DNA of 64,000 nucleotides from Dryocola boscaweniae (GCF_025215095.1 NZ_JALHAP010000082.1:372001-436000); one strand, 5' to 3'; numbered from the stretch's first letter, positions 1-8,669 are shown. The notes: a model not told the origin generated them from the letters alone. Made by a program: numbers and translations.

Positions 1-586
1 GGATAGCGGTGAATGTCTCAAACCAGGATGGCTCCACGCCTTTTACCAGGCTGCTCGCGCCGCGCCACAGCGCGTAAGGCGCGTTACTGAGTAAACTTCC
101 GCTCCAGGGCGACTGTTCAGCGGCGATCAGGGCGTCATAACCCAGGTTCACAAAGGCGCTTTCGTCTTGCCCGGCAATGCCGCGGCTAAACATGCCGCCT
201 CCGGCCTGAAAGTTAGGCTCCGAGACAATCAGACCGGCGATTTTTGCAGTCATCAACGCCGCGACTTCGATGGCAATACTGCCGCCCATGCTGTGACCGT
301 AAAGATAAAAACGGTGCAAACCCAGGTGTTCAACCAGTTCGGCAATGACCAGCGCCTGATCGGTCGTGCTGTACGTGTAATCTTCTGGTTTTTCGCTGAA
401 TCCGCAGCCGGGTAAGTCGATCAGCACGCTGCGCCGGTTGCCAAACGCCGGGTCGGCAAAGACGCGAGGATATTCATAAGAAGAGGCGCAGCCCAAACCA
501 TGAATAAACAATAAAGGCACGCCGCCGCCGGGCAAATCATGGTAGCGAACCCGGCACCGGGCATGACGGGAAATAAAACTCTGCAT
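1..586 (-). CDS. Alpha/beta hydrolase, C-terminus beyond window edge
   Basis: The first 195 residues of an alpha/beta-fold hydrolase can be read leftward from ATG at 586; the rest lies beyond base 1. An oxyanion-hole motif HGLG follows the first beta strand. The nucleophile elbow GHSMGG puts the catalytic Ser at residue 99. The Asp and His of the triad would lie later in the chain, and the His is probably outside the window. It starts 58 bp after the stop of the upstream dehydrogenase and reads the same way, so it may be the last gene of the sugar-catabolic operon. The substrate (ester, lactone or other) cannot be told from the sequence. Confidence 0.85.
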   Translation of the reverse strand, partial: MQSFISRHARCRVRYHDLPGGGVPLLFIHGLGCASSYEYPRVFADPAFGNRRSVLIDLPGCGFSEKPEDYTYSTTDQALVIAELVEHLGLHRFYLYGHSMGGSIAIEVAALMTAKIAGLIVSEPNFQAGGGMFSRGIAGQDESAFVNLGYDALIAAEQSPWSGSLLSNAPYALWRGASSLVKGVEPSWFETFTAI

Positions 587-643
587 GACGATTCCTTTCA
601 GAGGATGATGGCTGTAATTATATACAGCCTCTTTCAGAATTGC

Positions 644-1762
644 CTACCAGGCCATCCACTCGCCGCCCCGATCGCTGCTGGCGCGCAGCGTTTCAATAAA
701 GCGCATGCCGGATAATCCTTCAACGATGCCAGGTAATAGCGGCGCGTTGCCGCCGCGGATTTTAACCGCAGCCTCACGGTAAATTTGCGCGAAACCTTCC
801 AGATAACCTTCCGGGTGTCCGGCTGGCGTGCGGCACTGATGGCGAATGGAATCATGGTTATTGACCCCGTTTCGCGTGACAACGTAACTATTGCCGTGCA
901 AGGGGTGAATCTCAAGCATTTCAGGCTGTTGCTGTCGGAAACAGATGCTTCCCCGGCTGCCCACAATGCGCAATCGCAGATCGTTTTCATAGCCGGGCGC
1001 CACCTGGCTTGCCCAAAGCCGCCCCCGGGCTCCGTTGGCATAGCGCATTTCGGCGTAAACTTCGTCGTCCAGCTCGCGGCCTTCAATGCGCGTGAGCAAT
1101 TCGCCGCGAATCGACTCTGGTTCCATGCCCGTGACGAAGGCTGCCAGTTGCCAGGCGTGGGTGCCGATATCGCCGATCGCGCCAGCCCCGGCGAACTGCG
1201 CTTTACCGCGCCAGCTCGCCTGTTTGTTATCCGTCAGCTCCAGCCGGTCGTTCAGCCAGCCCTGCAAATACTCCACTTCCACATTGCGGATATCGCCAAT
1301 TTCGCTGTTCGCAATGCGCGCTCGCGCCTCGCGTACCATCGGCAACGCGCTGTAGTTATGCGTCAAAATAAAATGGCGGCCGGATGCGTTCAGCAAAGCC
1401 GCCAGCTCTTTCCCCTCGGCAAGCGAAATGCCCAGCGGTTTGTCGCAGATTACGTGGATCTTTTTTTCCAGAAAGGCTTTGGCGATGGGCACGTGTAAAA
1501 AGTTCGGCGTGACTATCGCCACCGCTTCAATGCCGTCTGGCCGCGCGGCTTCCTGCTCCGCCATCTCTTGCCAGCTTGCATAACTGCGTTCTGGGGCGAC
1601 AAACAGCGAATCGCCGCTGCGCTTTGCGACTTCAGGCGAGGACGAAAAAGCCCCGGCGACAAGTTCAAATTGATCGTCAAGACGAGCGGCAATGCGGTGC
1701 ACGCCGCCGATAAATGAGCCTTCGCCACCGCCCACCATGCCTAACCGAATGCGTTTCATCAT
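644..1762 (-). CDS. Gfo/Idh/MocA-family NAD(P)-dependent oxidoreductase (second copy)
   Basis: This 372-aa protein has an N-terminal Rossmann fold with the dinucleotide motif GMVGGGEGS at about residues 8-16, and a C-terminal Gfo/Idh/MocA alpha/beta domain. The family's catalytic Lys motif appears as CDKPLG near residue 110. Such enzymes oxidise or reduce sugars, inositols or their glycosides. The start overlaps the stop of the upstream isomerase by 4 bp (ATGA), so the two are translationally coupled. A second ATG at 1759 is better spaced from the GGAGG-type ribosome site and may be the real start. The substrate is unknown. The second dehydrogenase of the same family in this operon suggests two successive redox steps. 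Confidence 0.88.
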   Translation of the reverse strand: MMKRIRLGMVGGGEGSFIGGVHRIAARLDDQFELVAGAFSSSPEVAKRSGDSLFVAPERSYASWQEMAEQEAARPDGIEAVAIVTPNFLHVPIAKAFLEKKIHVICDKPLGISLAEGKELAALLNASGRHFILTHNYSALPMVREARARIANSEIGDIRNVEVEYLQGWLNDRLELTDNKQASWRGKAQFAGAGAIGDIGTHAWQLAAFVTGMEPESIRGELLTRIEGRELDDEVYAEMRYANGARGRLWASQVAPGYENDLRLRIVGSRGSICFRQQQPEMLEIHPLHGNSYVVTRNGVNNHDSIRHQCRTPAGHPEGYLEGFAQIYREAAVKIRGGNAPLLPGIVEGLSGMRFIETLRASSDRGGEWMAW

Positions 1763-2820
1763 TCCCCCTCCAGCCCAAGCATTTTACGTACCGCCGACCC
1801 TTCGCTCTCGTGCTGGGCGAAATCATCGAAAGCATAATCGGCCACGGGGATGATATGTTCGGCGATAAATTTCGCCCCTTCGCGCGCGCCCGCTTCCCCC
1901 GATTTCAGACAGCACTCCCACTCAAGCGTAGCCCACCCGGCGTAGTCGTACTGCGCAAGCCTGCTGAAAATGCCTTTGAAATCGACCTGCCCGTCGCCCA
2001 GCGAACGGAAACGCCCCGGCCGTTCGAGCCACGGCTGGAAACCGGCATAAACGCCGCTTTTCGCCGAGCGTTGAAACTCAGCGTCTTTAACGTGGAAGGC
2101 TTTAATTCGCGAATGATAGAGATCGATAAAACCGAGGTAATCCATGTGCTGCAGCAGCATATGGCTCGGGTCGTAAAGAATGTTGCAGCGTGGATGGTTA
2201 TCAACGAGGGCAAGAAAACGTTCAAAGGTGACGCCATCATGCAAATCTTCGCCGGGATGCAGCTCGAAACAAACGTCTACGCCTGCATTATCAAAGCTGT
2301 CCAGCACCGGCCGCCAGCGTTTTGCCAGCTCCTTAAAGGCTTCGTCGATAAGCGCCGCATTACGCGGCGGCCACGGATAAAAGTACGGCCAGGCCAGCGC
2401 GCCGGAAAAGGTTGCGTGGGCGTTAAGCCCCAGATTTTGCGATGCACGCGCCGCCTGTTTCAGGCTATCAACGCCCCATTGCTGGCGGGCGCGCGCATCG
2501 TGCGCAAGTTCAGGCGGTGCGAATCCGGCAAAAGCCGCGTCATAGGCGGGATGTACGGCAATTAGCTGCCCCTGCAAATGGGTAGAAAGCTCGCTGACTT
2601 GCAGGCCAAAATTTGCAAGTTTCCCGCTGATTTCAGCGCAGTAATCCTGGCTTTCCGCCGCTTTGCGCAGGTCGAAAATGTGCGGTAAGTGAGTCGGGAT
2701 TTGCACCGCTTTATAGCCCAGACCGGCCGCCCATGCCGCCAGCGTATCCAGCGAGTTAAACGGCGGCTGCTCACCGATAAACTGGGAAAGAAAAAGGGAT
2801 GGCCCTTTCAGGGTTTTCAT
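1759..2820 (-). CDS. Sugar phosphate isomerase/epimerase-like TIM barrel protein
   Basis: This 353-aa protein belongs to the xylose-isomerase-like TIM-barrel superfamily that includes IolE, IolI and YcjR. Metal-binding and active-site positions typical of the superfamily can be seen: FELHPGE in the middle, NILYDPSHM, then FHVKDAE and a late TLEWEC. These supply the Glu, Asp and His ligands for a divalent metal. It lies between two Gfo/Idh dehydrogenases and is coupled to both: its ATG shares one base with the preceding stop and its stop overlaps the next ATG. A role as epimerase, isomerase or lyase acting on a keto-sugar made by the dehydrogenases is an inference. Confidence 0.87.
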   Translation of the reverse strand: MKTLKGPSLFLSQFIGEQPPFNSLDTLAAWAAGLGYKAVQIPTHLPHIFDLRKAAESQDYCAEISGKLANFGLQVSELSTHLQGQLIAVHPAYDAAFAGFAPPELAHDARARQQWGVDSLKQAARASQNLGLNAHATFSGALAWPYFYPWPPRNAALIDEAFKELAKRWRPVLDSFDNAGVDVCFELHPGEDLHDGVTFERFLALVDNHPRCNILYDPSHMLLQHMDYLGFIDLYHSRIKAFHVKDAEFQRSAKSGVYAGFQPWLERPGRFRSLGDGQVDFKGIFSRLAQYDYAGWATLEWECCLKSGEAGAREGAKFIAEHIIPVADYAFDDFAQHESEGSAVRKMLGLEGE

Positions 2821-3908
2821 TACAACACCTCCTTAATGTTAACCATCCGCTGCTCGCGAACCGCGATATCGGCCGCCAGCACGACGGCCAGGCTTTCAAT
2901 CGCCTGCTGCTGATGCAGCGTCAGGTCGCTGTTTTCCAGAATAGAACGCGCAAAAAACTGCTGTTCGAGACGACACAGGGCGAAGTGGTCGGGTTCATCT
3001 GCAGCGATTATCCATTCGTCCTGATGCGCAAACTCGCCCTGCTCGTTGAGCTGTGCATGATGTAAGCGCAGAGATTCGGTTCGCGTGTGCGCTTCAACGC
3101 TCGCGGATTGCCCTTCGCCGCCCGCTTCGCGCGCCACAATGGAGGCCGACCCTTTTGGTCCGATAACGTCTTTGATAAAGAACGCCGTCTGGCTCATCAT
3201 CGGGCCCCAGCCTGCTTCGTACCAGCCAACAGAGCCGTCGTCGAAACGGACCTGAAGCTGGCCGTAGTTGTACTGCTGCGGAGCAATTTCATCGCTTAAC
3301 CGCACGCCAATCGCACTCACGGAAAGCGGGCTTGCCCGGGTCATCTGGCACATCACGTCCAGGTAATGCACGCCGCAGTCCACAATTGGCGAAAGCGACT
3401 GCATCAGCATTTTGTGGGTGTGCCAGTGACTGGCGGAGCTTTGCTGATTGAGGTTCATACGCATCGCCAGCGGTTTACCGAGGTTTTGCGCCAGATGAAT
3501 AAACTGCTGCCAGACCGGGTGATGCCGCAGGATATAGCCCACCACAAGCTGTTTGCCCGCAAGCTGCGCCGTGGCCGCCACGCGCTTCGCGCCGGAAACG
3601 GTGGTGGCGAGAGGTTTTTCCAGAAACACATGGCAGCCTGCGGCAAGCGCGGTCAGGGCTAAAACTTCGTGGGTGTCGGGCCAGGTGGCGATACAAACCG
3701 CATCCGGACGGGTTTGCTTAATGGCATCCTGCATTTCGTTAAACAGCGGAATGTTCTCGCCAAGCTGCGCTTTCAGGCGGTCTTTAGACGCCCCGCGGGC
3801 AACCAGCCCGCAGAGCGAAAATTCTGGCAGCGCTTCATAAGCCTGAGCGTGAGCTGCGCCCATATTGCCACAGCCCACAACCAGCACCCGCAGTGCCCTA
3901 TCGGCCAT
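2820..3908 (-). CDS. Gfo/Idh/MocA-family NAD(P)-dependent oxidoreductase (first copy)
   Basis: This 362-aa protein has an N-terminal Rossmann fold (VVGCGNMGAAHA at about residues 9-20), the family EKP motif in FLEKPLA that carries the catalytic Lys, and a C-terminal substrate domain containing DCGVHYLDVMC. I chose the ATG at 3908 because the protein then begins just before the first beta strand; an in-frame start at 3956 would add 16 residues of low complexity inside the upstream gene. The chosen start overlaps the permease gene by 11 bp. It is distinct in sequence from the other Gfo/Idh protein of the operon and probably handles a different step. Confidence 0.88.
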   Translation of the reverse strand: MADRALRVLVVGCGNMGAAHAQAYEALPEFSLCGLVARGASKDRLKAQLGENIPLFNEMQDAIKQTRPDAVCIATWPDTHEVLALTALAAGCHVFLEKPLATTVSGAKRVAATAQLAGKQLVVGYILRHHPVWQQFIHLAQNLGKPLAMRMNLNQQSSASHWHTHKMLMQSLSPIVDCGVHYLDVMCQMTRASPLSVSAIGVRLSDEIAPQQYNYGQLQVRFDDGSVGWYEAGWGPMMSQTAFFIKDVIGPKGSASIVAREAGGEGQSASVEAHTRTESLRLHHAQLNEQGEFAHQDEWIIAADEPDHFALCRLEQQFFARSILENSDLTLHQQQAIESLAVVLAADIAVREQRMVNIKEVL

Positions 3909-5145
3909 CCTGCGCCCCTTCTTTGTAGTTGAAGGTGAAGAAGAAGATGGCGGCAATAATCACGGCGGCAATAGCCGGCAGCCACCAGAACTGCTGCCAC
4001 TGCACCAGCGCCTCGGCGCCCTGGGCGGTGACCGAACGGTTGAATACCGCGCCGCTGATTTGCGACCCGATAAGCATCCCCAGCCCGTAGGTGAACAGCA
4101 CCAGCAGACTCTGCGCCTGGCCTTTCACTTTGTTGCCCGCCACCTTATCGGTGTAGATAAAGCCGATAACGAAGAAGAAGTCGTAGCACACCCCGTGCAG
4201 AATAATGCCGATGTAAATCATCCAGCGGGTTTCTTCCGCGATGCTCAGCGCGAACATGGCGTAACGGGCGAACCATGCCAGCATGCCAATCAGCAGCATC
4301 ATTTTGATGCCCAGGCGGCGGAAGAAGAACGGGATCAGCAGCATAAACAGCAGTTCGGACATCTGCCCGAAGGCCATTACGCCGCTGACGTTTTCAAAGC
4401 CCAGCGCGGAGATAAACGGCGCAGCGTAAGCATAATAGGCGGCAAGAGGGATCGAAATCAGCGTGGCGCAGATGATGAATACCATAAAGTGACGCTGTTT
4501 GAGCAAGGCAAAGGCATCGGCGCACAGCAGATCGCGCATGGAAAGCGGCTTACCGCGATCCGGCGCTGGCGTGTTAGGCAACGTGAAGCTGTAAATGCCA
4601 AGCACGACCGACGCAATCGCCGCCATGGTGAAGATACCGGTGCTGTCAGAAAGCCCGCTCATCCCGACGATTAAGCCCGCAACAATCCAGCCGATGGTGC
4701 CGAAAGCGCGAACAATCGGGAAGCCTTTCTCGCTGTTCGCAAGGCTATGGAACGCCACGTTGTTGCTAAGCGCAATGGTTGGCATGTAGCAAAGCATGTA
4801 GGCAAACACCACCCACAGCAGGCCGGTTTGTCCGCTTTCGAACAGAGTCGGCAGCCACCACAACAGCGCCGCCCCGACCAGATGCAACACGCCAAGCACT
4901 TTTTGCGAGGCAAAGAAACGGTCTACCAGCATGCCCAGCACAAACGGCGAGAGGATTGAAGCGATAGGTCCGGTGGAGTACGCGTCGCCGATTACCGCGC
5001 TCAGGCCATACTTGCCCATGACGACGCCCAACGTAACGTACCAGGCCCCCCAGACGAAAAACTCAAGAAACATCATTAACGACAGGCGGGGAATAACCCA
5101 TTTATGGGTGATTACCTGGGCCCCAACGGCTGAGTGAGAAGACAT
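3898..5145 (-). CDS. MFS permease of the nucleoside:H+ symporter type (NupG/XapB-like)
   Basis: This 415-aa protein has about 12 hydrophobic segments and the layout of the NupG/XapB/YegT branch of the major facilitator superfamily. It starts with FLEFFVWGAWYVTLG in the first membrane helix, and LCADAFALLK in the central loop resembles NupG. It is expected to import its substrate across the inner membrane with protons. As the first gene of the leftward operon, just downstream of two LacI-type operators, it probably imports the compound that the dehydrogenases and isomerase process. Operon context suggests a sugar, polyol or glycoside rather than a nucleoside; that is inference. Confidence 0.85.
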   Translation of the reverse strand: MSSHSAVGAQVITHKWVIPRLSLMMFLEFFVWGAWYVTLGVVMGKYGLSAVIGDAYSTGPIASILSPFVLGMLVDRFFASQKVLGVLHLVGAALLWWLPTLFESGQTGLLWVVFAYMLCYMPTIALSNNVAFHSLANSEKGFPIVRAFGTIGWIVAGLIVGMSGLSDSTGIFTMAAIASVVLGIYSFTLPNTPAPDRGKPLSMRDLLCADAFALLKQRHFMVFIICATLISIPLAAYYAYAAPFISALGFENVSGVMAFGQMSELLFMLLIPFFFRRLGIKMMLLIGMLAWFARYAMFALSIAEETRWMIYIGIILHGVCYDFFFVIGFIYTDKVAGNKVKGQAQSLLVLFTYGLGMLIGSQISGAVFNRSVTAQGAEALVQWQQFWWLPAIAAVIIAAIFFFTFNYKEGAQDGR

Positions 5146-5191
5146 AAATCCTCCGCGACAGAGTATTGATTTAAGGGTAAGGGTTTATTTT

Positions 5192-5205
5192 TGTAATCGA
5201 TTACA
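5192..5205. promoter_or_regulatory. LacI-type operator O1, perfect palindrome
   Basis: TGTAATCGATTACA is a perfect 14-bp palindrome with the central CG typical of LacI/GalR-family operators. It lies in the 185-bp gap between the divergent permease and lacI-type regulator genes, 47 bp upstream of the permease start. The neighbouring regulator is the obvious ligand. Confidence 0.8.
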
Positions 5206-5223
5206 TTAACACTTCATTAAAAA

Positions 5224-5237
5224 TGTAATCGATTTCA
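5224..5237. promoter_or_regulatory. LacI-type operator O2, one-mismatch copy
   Basis: TGTAATCGATTTCA differs from the first operator at one base. The centres are 32 bp apart, about three helical turns, so dimers on both sites would sit on the same face of the DNA. The site lies between O1 and the regulator gene, so one regulator could control both directions. Confidence 0.75.
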
Positions 5238-5330
5238 GAGGGGTTTCCATCATGCTGATGAATTATTTGATACCATTGATTCAAATCTGGAATGTGCTTC
5301 ACAAATAATCAACCTGGACAAAGGATCAGC

Positions 5331-6302
5331 ATGTCGATAGATAAAGTGGCTCGTCTTGCGGGAGTTTCCACCGCTACCGTTTCCAGGGTACTGAATGGCA
5401 ATCCGGGGGTTAAAGCCGACACCCGGGATAAGGTGCTGGCGGCCATTGAGTCATGCGATTATCAACCGAATCTTCTCGCCCGCCAGTTGCGCACAGCGCG
5501 CAGCCGCATGCTGCTGGTGTTGGTTTCCAACATTACAAACCCCTTTTGCGCGCGAGTGGTCCGCGGCATTGAAGAGGAAGCGGAAAAACACGGCTACCAC
5601 ATTCTGCTGTGTAATTCTGAATCGCGTCTGACGCGTGAATCCGCCTATCTGCAACTGCTGAGCGGTAAAGTCGTGGATGGCGTGATCACCATGGACGCCA
5701 TCAGTTGTTTACCGGGCTTAACAACGCTGATTGGTGATTCGCCGTGGGTGCAGTGCGGCGAAGGCGACCCGGGCTATAACGCCTCCTCCGTGACAATCGA
5801 TAATTTTAAGGCGGCCGCGGCTGCGGTCGATCATCTCGCCTGCGCCGGCTATAAACGGATCGCGTTAATTAATGGCGATTTGCGTTACCTTTATTCGCAG
5901 CAGCGGGAAGCGGGCTATCGGGCCGGACGAGATTCAGCCTGGCAAGCCGTGGTTTATGCAGACAGCCTGGAATACCAGGCGGGCGTGCAGGCGATGGCGG
6001 AACTCTTTACCCTTCCGGAACCGCCGGATGCCGTTTTTGCTATTTCCGATGCGCTGGCCGGCGGCGCGCTGCATTACGCCCATGAAAACGGCCTGCGGGT
6101 ACCGGAAGATGTGGCGATCATGGGTTTTGACGGCGTGCCGTTCGGCGCGGTAACCACCCCGCCGCTCACTACGGTCGAACAACCCATGCATCAGCTTGGC
6201 GTGCGCAGCGTGCAGCTTTTGCTGGAGAGAATTGATAATCCGCAGGTGGAGACGGTGAATGAGATCCTTGACTGGAAACTGGTGGTAAGGGGATCGGTTT
6301 AA
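5331..6302 (+). CDS. LacI/GalR-family transcriptional regulator
   Basis: This 323-aa protein has a classic LacI N-terminus: helix-turn-helix at residues 2-22 (KVARLAGVSTATVSRVLNG), the hinge helix ending in LLARQLRTARS, and then a periplasmic-binding-protein-like effector domain. It starts at ATG 5331 behind AAAGGAT; an in-frame ATG at 5292 would add 13 residues before the HTH and is unlikely. It is divergent from the permease-dehydrogenase-isomerase operon with two LacI-type operators between them. It very probably represses that operon and itself, with an imported sugar or pathway intermediate as inducer. Confidence 0.93.
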   Translation: MSIDKVARLAGVSTATVSRVLNGNPGVKADTRDKVLAAIESCDYQPNLLARQLRTARSRMLLVLVSNITNPFCARVVRGIEEEAEKHGYHILLCNSESRLTRESAYLQLLSGKVVDGVITMDAISCLPGLTTLIGDSPWVQCGEGDPGYNASSVTIDNFKAAAAAVDHLACAGYKRIALINGDLRYLYSQQREAGYRAGRDSAWQAVVYADSLEYQAGVQAMAELFTLPEPPDAVFAISDALAGGALHYAHENGLRVPEDVAIMGFDGVPFGAVTTPPLTTVEQPMHQLGVRSVQLLLERIDNPQVETVNEILDWKLVVRGSV

Positions 6303-6315
6303 TTTCAGGAGCCAC

Positions 6316-6350
6316 GGCGGGTGGCGCAAGCTTACCCGCCCTACTTTTTT
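6316..6350 (+). terminator. Probable terminator of the lacI-type gene, built from a REP-like hairpin
   Basis: The arms GGCGGGT (6316-6322) and ACCCGCC (6334-6340) form a hairpin starting 14 bp after the regulator stop, followed by CTAC and six T. The sequence resembles one REP unit that has been used as a terminator. Confidence 0.65.
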
Positions 6351-6360
6351 GCTTTTTCTC

Positions 6361-6381
6361 CCCTCTCCCTCAGGGAGAGGG
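6361..6381 (-). terminator. Hairpin between convergent genes, probable terminator of the MetE-like gene
   Basis: CCCTCTCCC and GGGAGAGGG pair around a 3-nt loop, 10 bp beyond the stop of the leftward MetE-like gene. The T-run on the leftward strand is poor, so part of the effect may come from the neighbouring REP-like hairpin. Confidence 0.5.
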
Positions 6382-6390
6382 TGGTTTTCC

Positions 6391-7509
6391 CTACCAGACT
6401 TTCTGCGCAATCGCCGTAACCAGGCGAACTTTGTCCCACTGCTGCGCAGGCGTCAGGCTATTGCCTTCTTCCGTAGAAGCAAAGCCGCACTGCGGGCTGA
6501 GGCAAATCTGGCTGATATCGACAAATTTCGTCGCTTCATTAATACGCGCCTGAATTTGCTCCGGGTTTTCCAGCTCGCCATTTTTAGTGGTGATAAGCCC
6601 CAGCACGACCTGCTGTTTGCCTGGTCGCACAAAGCGCAGCGGCGCAAAATCGCCCGAGCGGTCGTTGTCATATTCAAGGAAGAAGGCATCTACGTTTACG
6701 CTGCCAAACAGCACTTCCGCCACCGGCTCGTAGCCGCCTTCAGAAATCCACGTTGAACGGAAGTTGCCGCGGCAAACATGCAGACCAATAGTCAAATCTT
6801 CCGGCTTGCCTTCCAGCGCTTTATTCAGCACGCGGGCATAAATTTTCGCCAGTTCATCAGGATCGTCGCCGCGCTCGCGGATTTCTTTGCGCTGCGCGTC
6901 TGAACACAGGTACGCCCAGACGGTGTCATCAAGCTGCAAATAGCGGCAGCCTGCTGCGTAGAATGCCTGAATGGCATCGCGCCAGGTTGTTGCCAGATCG
7001 TCGAAATAGTCGCTCAAATCCGGGTAGACGGTGCTGTCGATGGCCTTACGGCCGCCGCGAAAATGCAGCACGCTCGGGCTTGGGATAGTCATTTTCGGCA
7101 CCGCATTTCCGCTGATGCTTTTCAGGTAGCGGAAATCTTCAAGCATCGGATGCTCGCCAAAACCAAGCTTGCCGATAACGCGTATGCTGTGCGCCTTTGT
7201 CTGAATACCGTTGAACTGGATGCCCTGCTCTGATTCGTAACGCTCAACGCCCTGCAGGCCGTCGAAGAAATCAAAGTGCCACCAGGCGCGGCGGAATTCA
7301 CCGTCGGTCACGACATGCAGGCCGCACGCGCATTGCTGTTCGACCGAAGCGCGGATAGCTTCATCTTCAACTTTACGCAGTTGATCCGCCGTGATGTCGC
7401 CTGCGGCGAACTGCTGGCGGGCTTCTTTGATGGCATCCGGGCGTAAAAAACTGCCAACGATGTCTGCGCGGAACGGGGCCTGATTGCGCTGTTGCAAGGT
7501 GTGCGGCAT
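6391..7509 (-). CDS. Cobalamin-independent methionine synthase (MetE C-terminal-like) family protein
   Basis: This 372-aa protein corresponds to the catalytic C-terminal half of MetE (UROD/MetE-like barrel) and resembles the short YxjG/YxjH-type methyltransferases. DIVGSFLRP near the N-terminus, DGEFRR, QLDDTVWAYL, the Zn-binding pair GLHVCRG (His and Cys) and the later Cys in SPQCGF are all present, so it should bind zinc and activate a thiol. It lacks MetE's N-terminal half. The ATG at 7509 follows AGGAG; an in-frame start at 7560 lacks this. A MetR box lies about 150 bp upstream. It could transfer methyl groups to homocysteine from a non-standard donor; the donor is not known. Confidence 0.83.
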   Translation of the reverse strand: MPHTLQQRNQAPFRADIVGSFLRPDAIKEARQQFAAGDITADQLRKVEDEAIRASVEQQCACGLHVVTDGEFRRAWWHFDFFDGLQGVERYESEQGIQFNGIQTKAHSIRVIGKLGFGEHPMLEDFRYLKSISGNAVPKMTIPSPSVLHFRGGRKAIDSTVYPDLSDYFDDLATTWRDAIQAFYAAGCRYLQLDDTVWAYLCSDAQRKEIRERGDDPDELAKIYARVLNKALEGKPEDLTIGLHVCRGNFRSTWISEGGYEPVAEVLFGSVNVDAFFLEYDNDRSGDFAPLRFVRPGKQQVVLGLITTKNGELENPEQIQARINEATKFVDISQICLSPQCGFASTEEGNSLTPAQQWDKVRLVTAIAQKVW

Positions 7510-7652
7510 GTGAATTCTCCTGATGACCCGGCTAAATGATTTAGCAGAGTGATAGTTCATTATTTGAATTTTTAGCCATCTGGATGGCTATTTGTTGAGA
7601 TGAGAATGACATGCCGCCGTCGGTCAGGCAAACGAGGAAAATTCATAAGCCT

Positions 7653-7665
7653 TGAAAATAATTCA
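7653..7665. promoter_or_regulatory. MetR-type binding site
   Basis: TGAAAATAATTCA matches the MetR consensus TGAANNTNNTTCA at every fixed position. It lies in the 242-bp gap between the divergent MetE-like gene and the bestrophin gene, about 150 bp before the former and 87 bp before the latter. MetR activates metE with homocysteine as co-activator, which fits the left neighbour. Confidence 0.65.
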
Positions 7666-7751
7666 TGTTGTTAAATTCATGTAAACTTACATATTGATCT
7701 ACATCACACTCTGCCGTTAAATACGGTGTCCTGTTTTTGAGCTTCCTCACT

Positions 7752-8669
7752 ATGATTGTTCGTCCGCATAAACACTGGCTTATTCGTTTGTTCGTCTGGC
7801 ACGGTTCCGTTCTGGAAAAAATCTATTCGCGTCTGCTGCTGAACCTCGTGTTATCGGTCAGCGTGATTTTCTTCCTGCCGTGGTATGAAGCCCTTGGCGT
7901 CAAGCTGACTATGGCGCCGTTCAGCATTCTGGGCGTGGCAATCGCTATCTTCCTCGGCTTCAGAAACAGCGCCTGCTACGCGCGTTTTAACGAAGCGCGG
8001 CTGCTGTGGGGACAACTTGCGATAACTTCACGTTCGCTGCTGCGCGAGGTAAAAAGCCTGCCTGCGGCGCAAAGCGAGGAGATTAACTATTTCGTTAATC
8101 TGCAGGTTGCGTTCTGCAACTGTCTGCGCCTGACGCTGCGCAAGCAGCCGGTGGAGAACGCCCTGCGTCCGTGGCTGCGCGAAGATGAACTTGCCTGGGT
8201 TGCGGCAAGCCACGCGCCGTGTAATCGCATTCTGCTGCTGATGGGCAACTGGCTGTCAAAACAGCGCGTGAACGGTACAATTTCCGATGTGCTGTGGCGC
8301 AGCCTTGATAATCATCTCAACGAGCATTCCGCCGTGGCGGGCGGCTGCGAACGTATTACCACCACCCCGCTCCCTTTCGCGTACACATTGATTCTGCACC
8401 GTACGGTATACCTGTTCTGCATCATGCTGCCCTTCGCGCTGGTGCAGGATTTACACTATATGACGCCTTTCCTGTCGGTATTTATTTCTTATACCTTTAT
8501 CGCGCTCGACAGCCTGGCTGAAGAGCTGGAAGACCCGTTCGGCATGGAAGACAACGACCTGGCGCTGAATGCCATTTGCAATACCATCGAGCGCGACCTG
8601 CGGGATATGAACGGCGAAGACAACGTGCCAGAGAAGATGAAGCCTAACCGGCATTACCAGTTGAGTTAA
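7752..8669 (+). CDS. yneE: Bestrophin-family anion channel (YneE-like)
   Basis: This 305-aa inner-membrane protein belongs to the bestrophin/UPF0187 family. It begins MIVRPHKHWLIRLF, has an early hydrophobic pair, the family hallmark FLGFRNSACYARFNEAR near residues 60-76, and the late acidic segment LAEELEDPFG that follows the last membrane helix. Bacterial homologues form pentameric ion channels. I chose ATG 7752 because homologues begin at MI-R-P; a TTG five codons earlier is possible. There is no strong ribosome site. It is transcribed away from the MetE-like gene and has no obvious operon partner. Confidence 0.88.
   Translation: MIVRPHKHWLIRLFVWHGSVLEKIYSRLLLNLVLSVSVIFFLPWYEALGVKLTMAPFSILGVAIAIFLGFRNSACYARFNEARLLWGQLAITSRSLLREVKSLPAAQSEEINYFVNLQVAFCNCLRLTLRKQPVENALRPWLREDELAWVAASHAPCNRILLLMGNWLSKQRVNGTISDVLWRSLDNHLNEHSAVAGGCERITTTPLPFAYTLILHRTVYLFCIMLPFALVQDLHYMTPFLSVFISYTFIALDSLAEELEDPFGMEDNDLALNAICNTIERDLRDMNGEDNVPEKMKPNRHYQLS

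Noticed and set aside
1714..2565. 283-codon open frame on the plus strand
   Set aside because: Antisense to the TIM-barrel isomerase gene, whose coding signal and motifs are clear.
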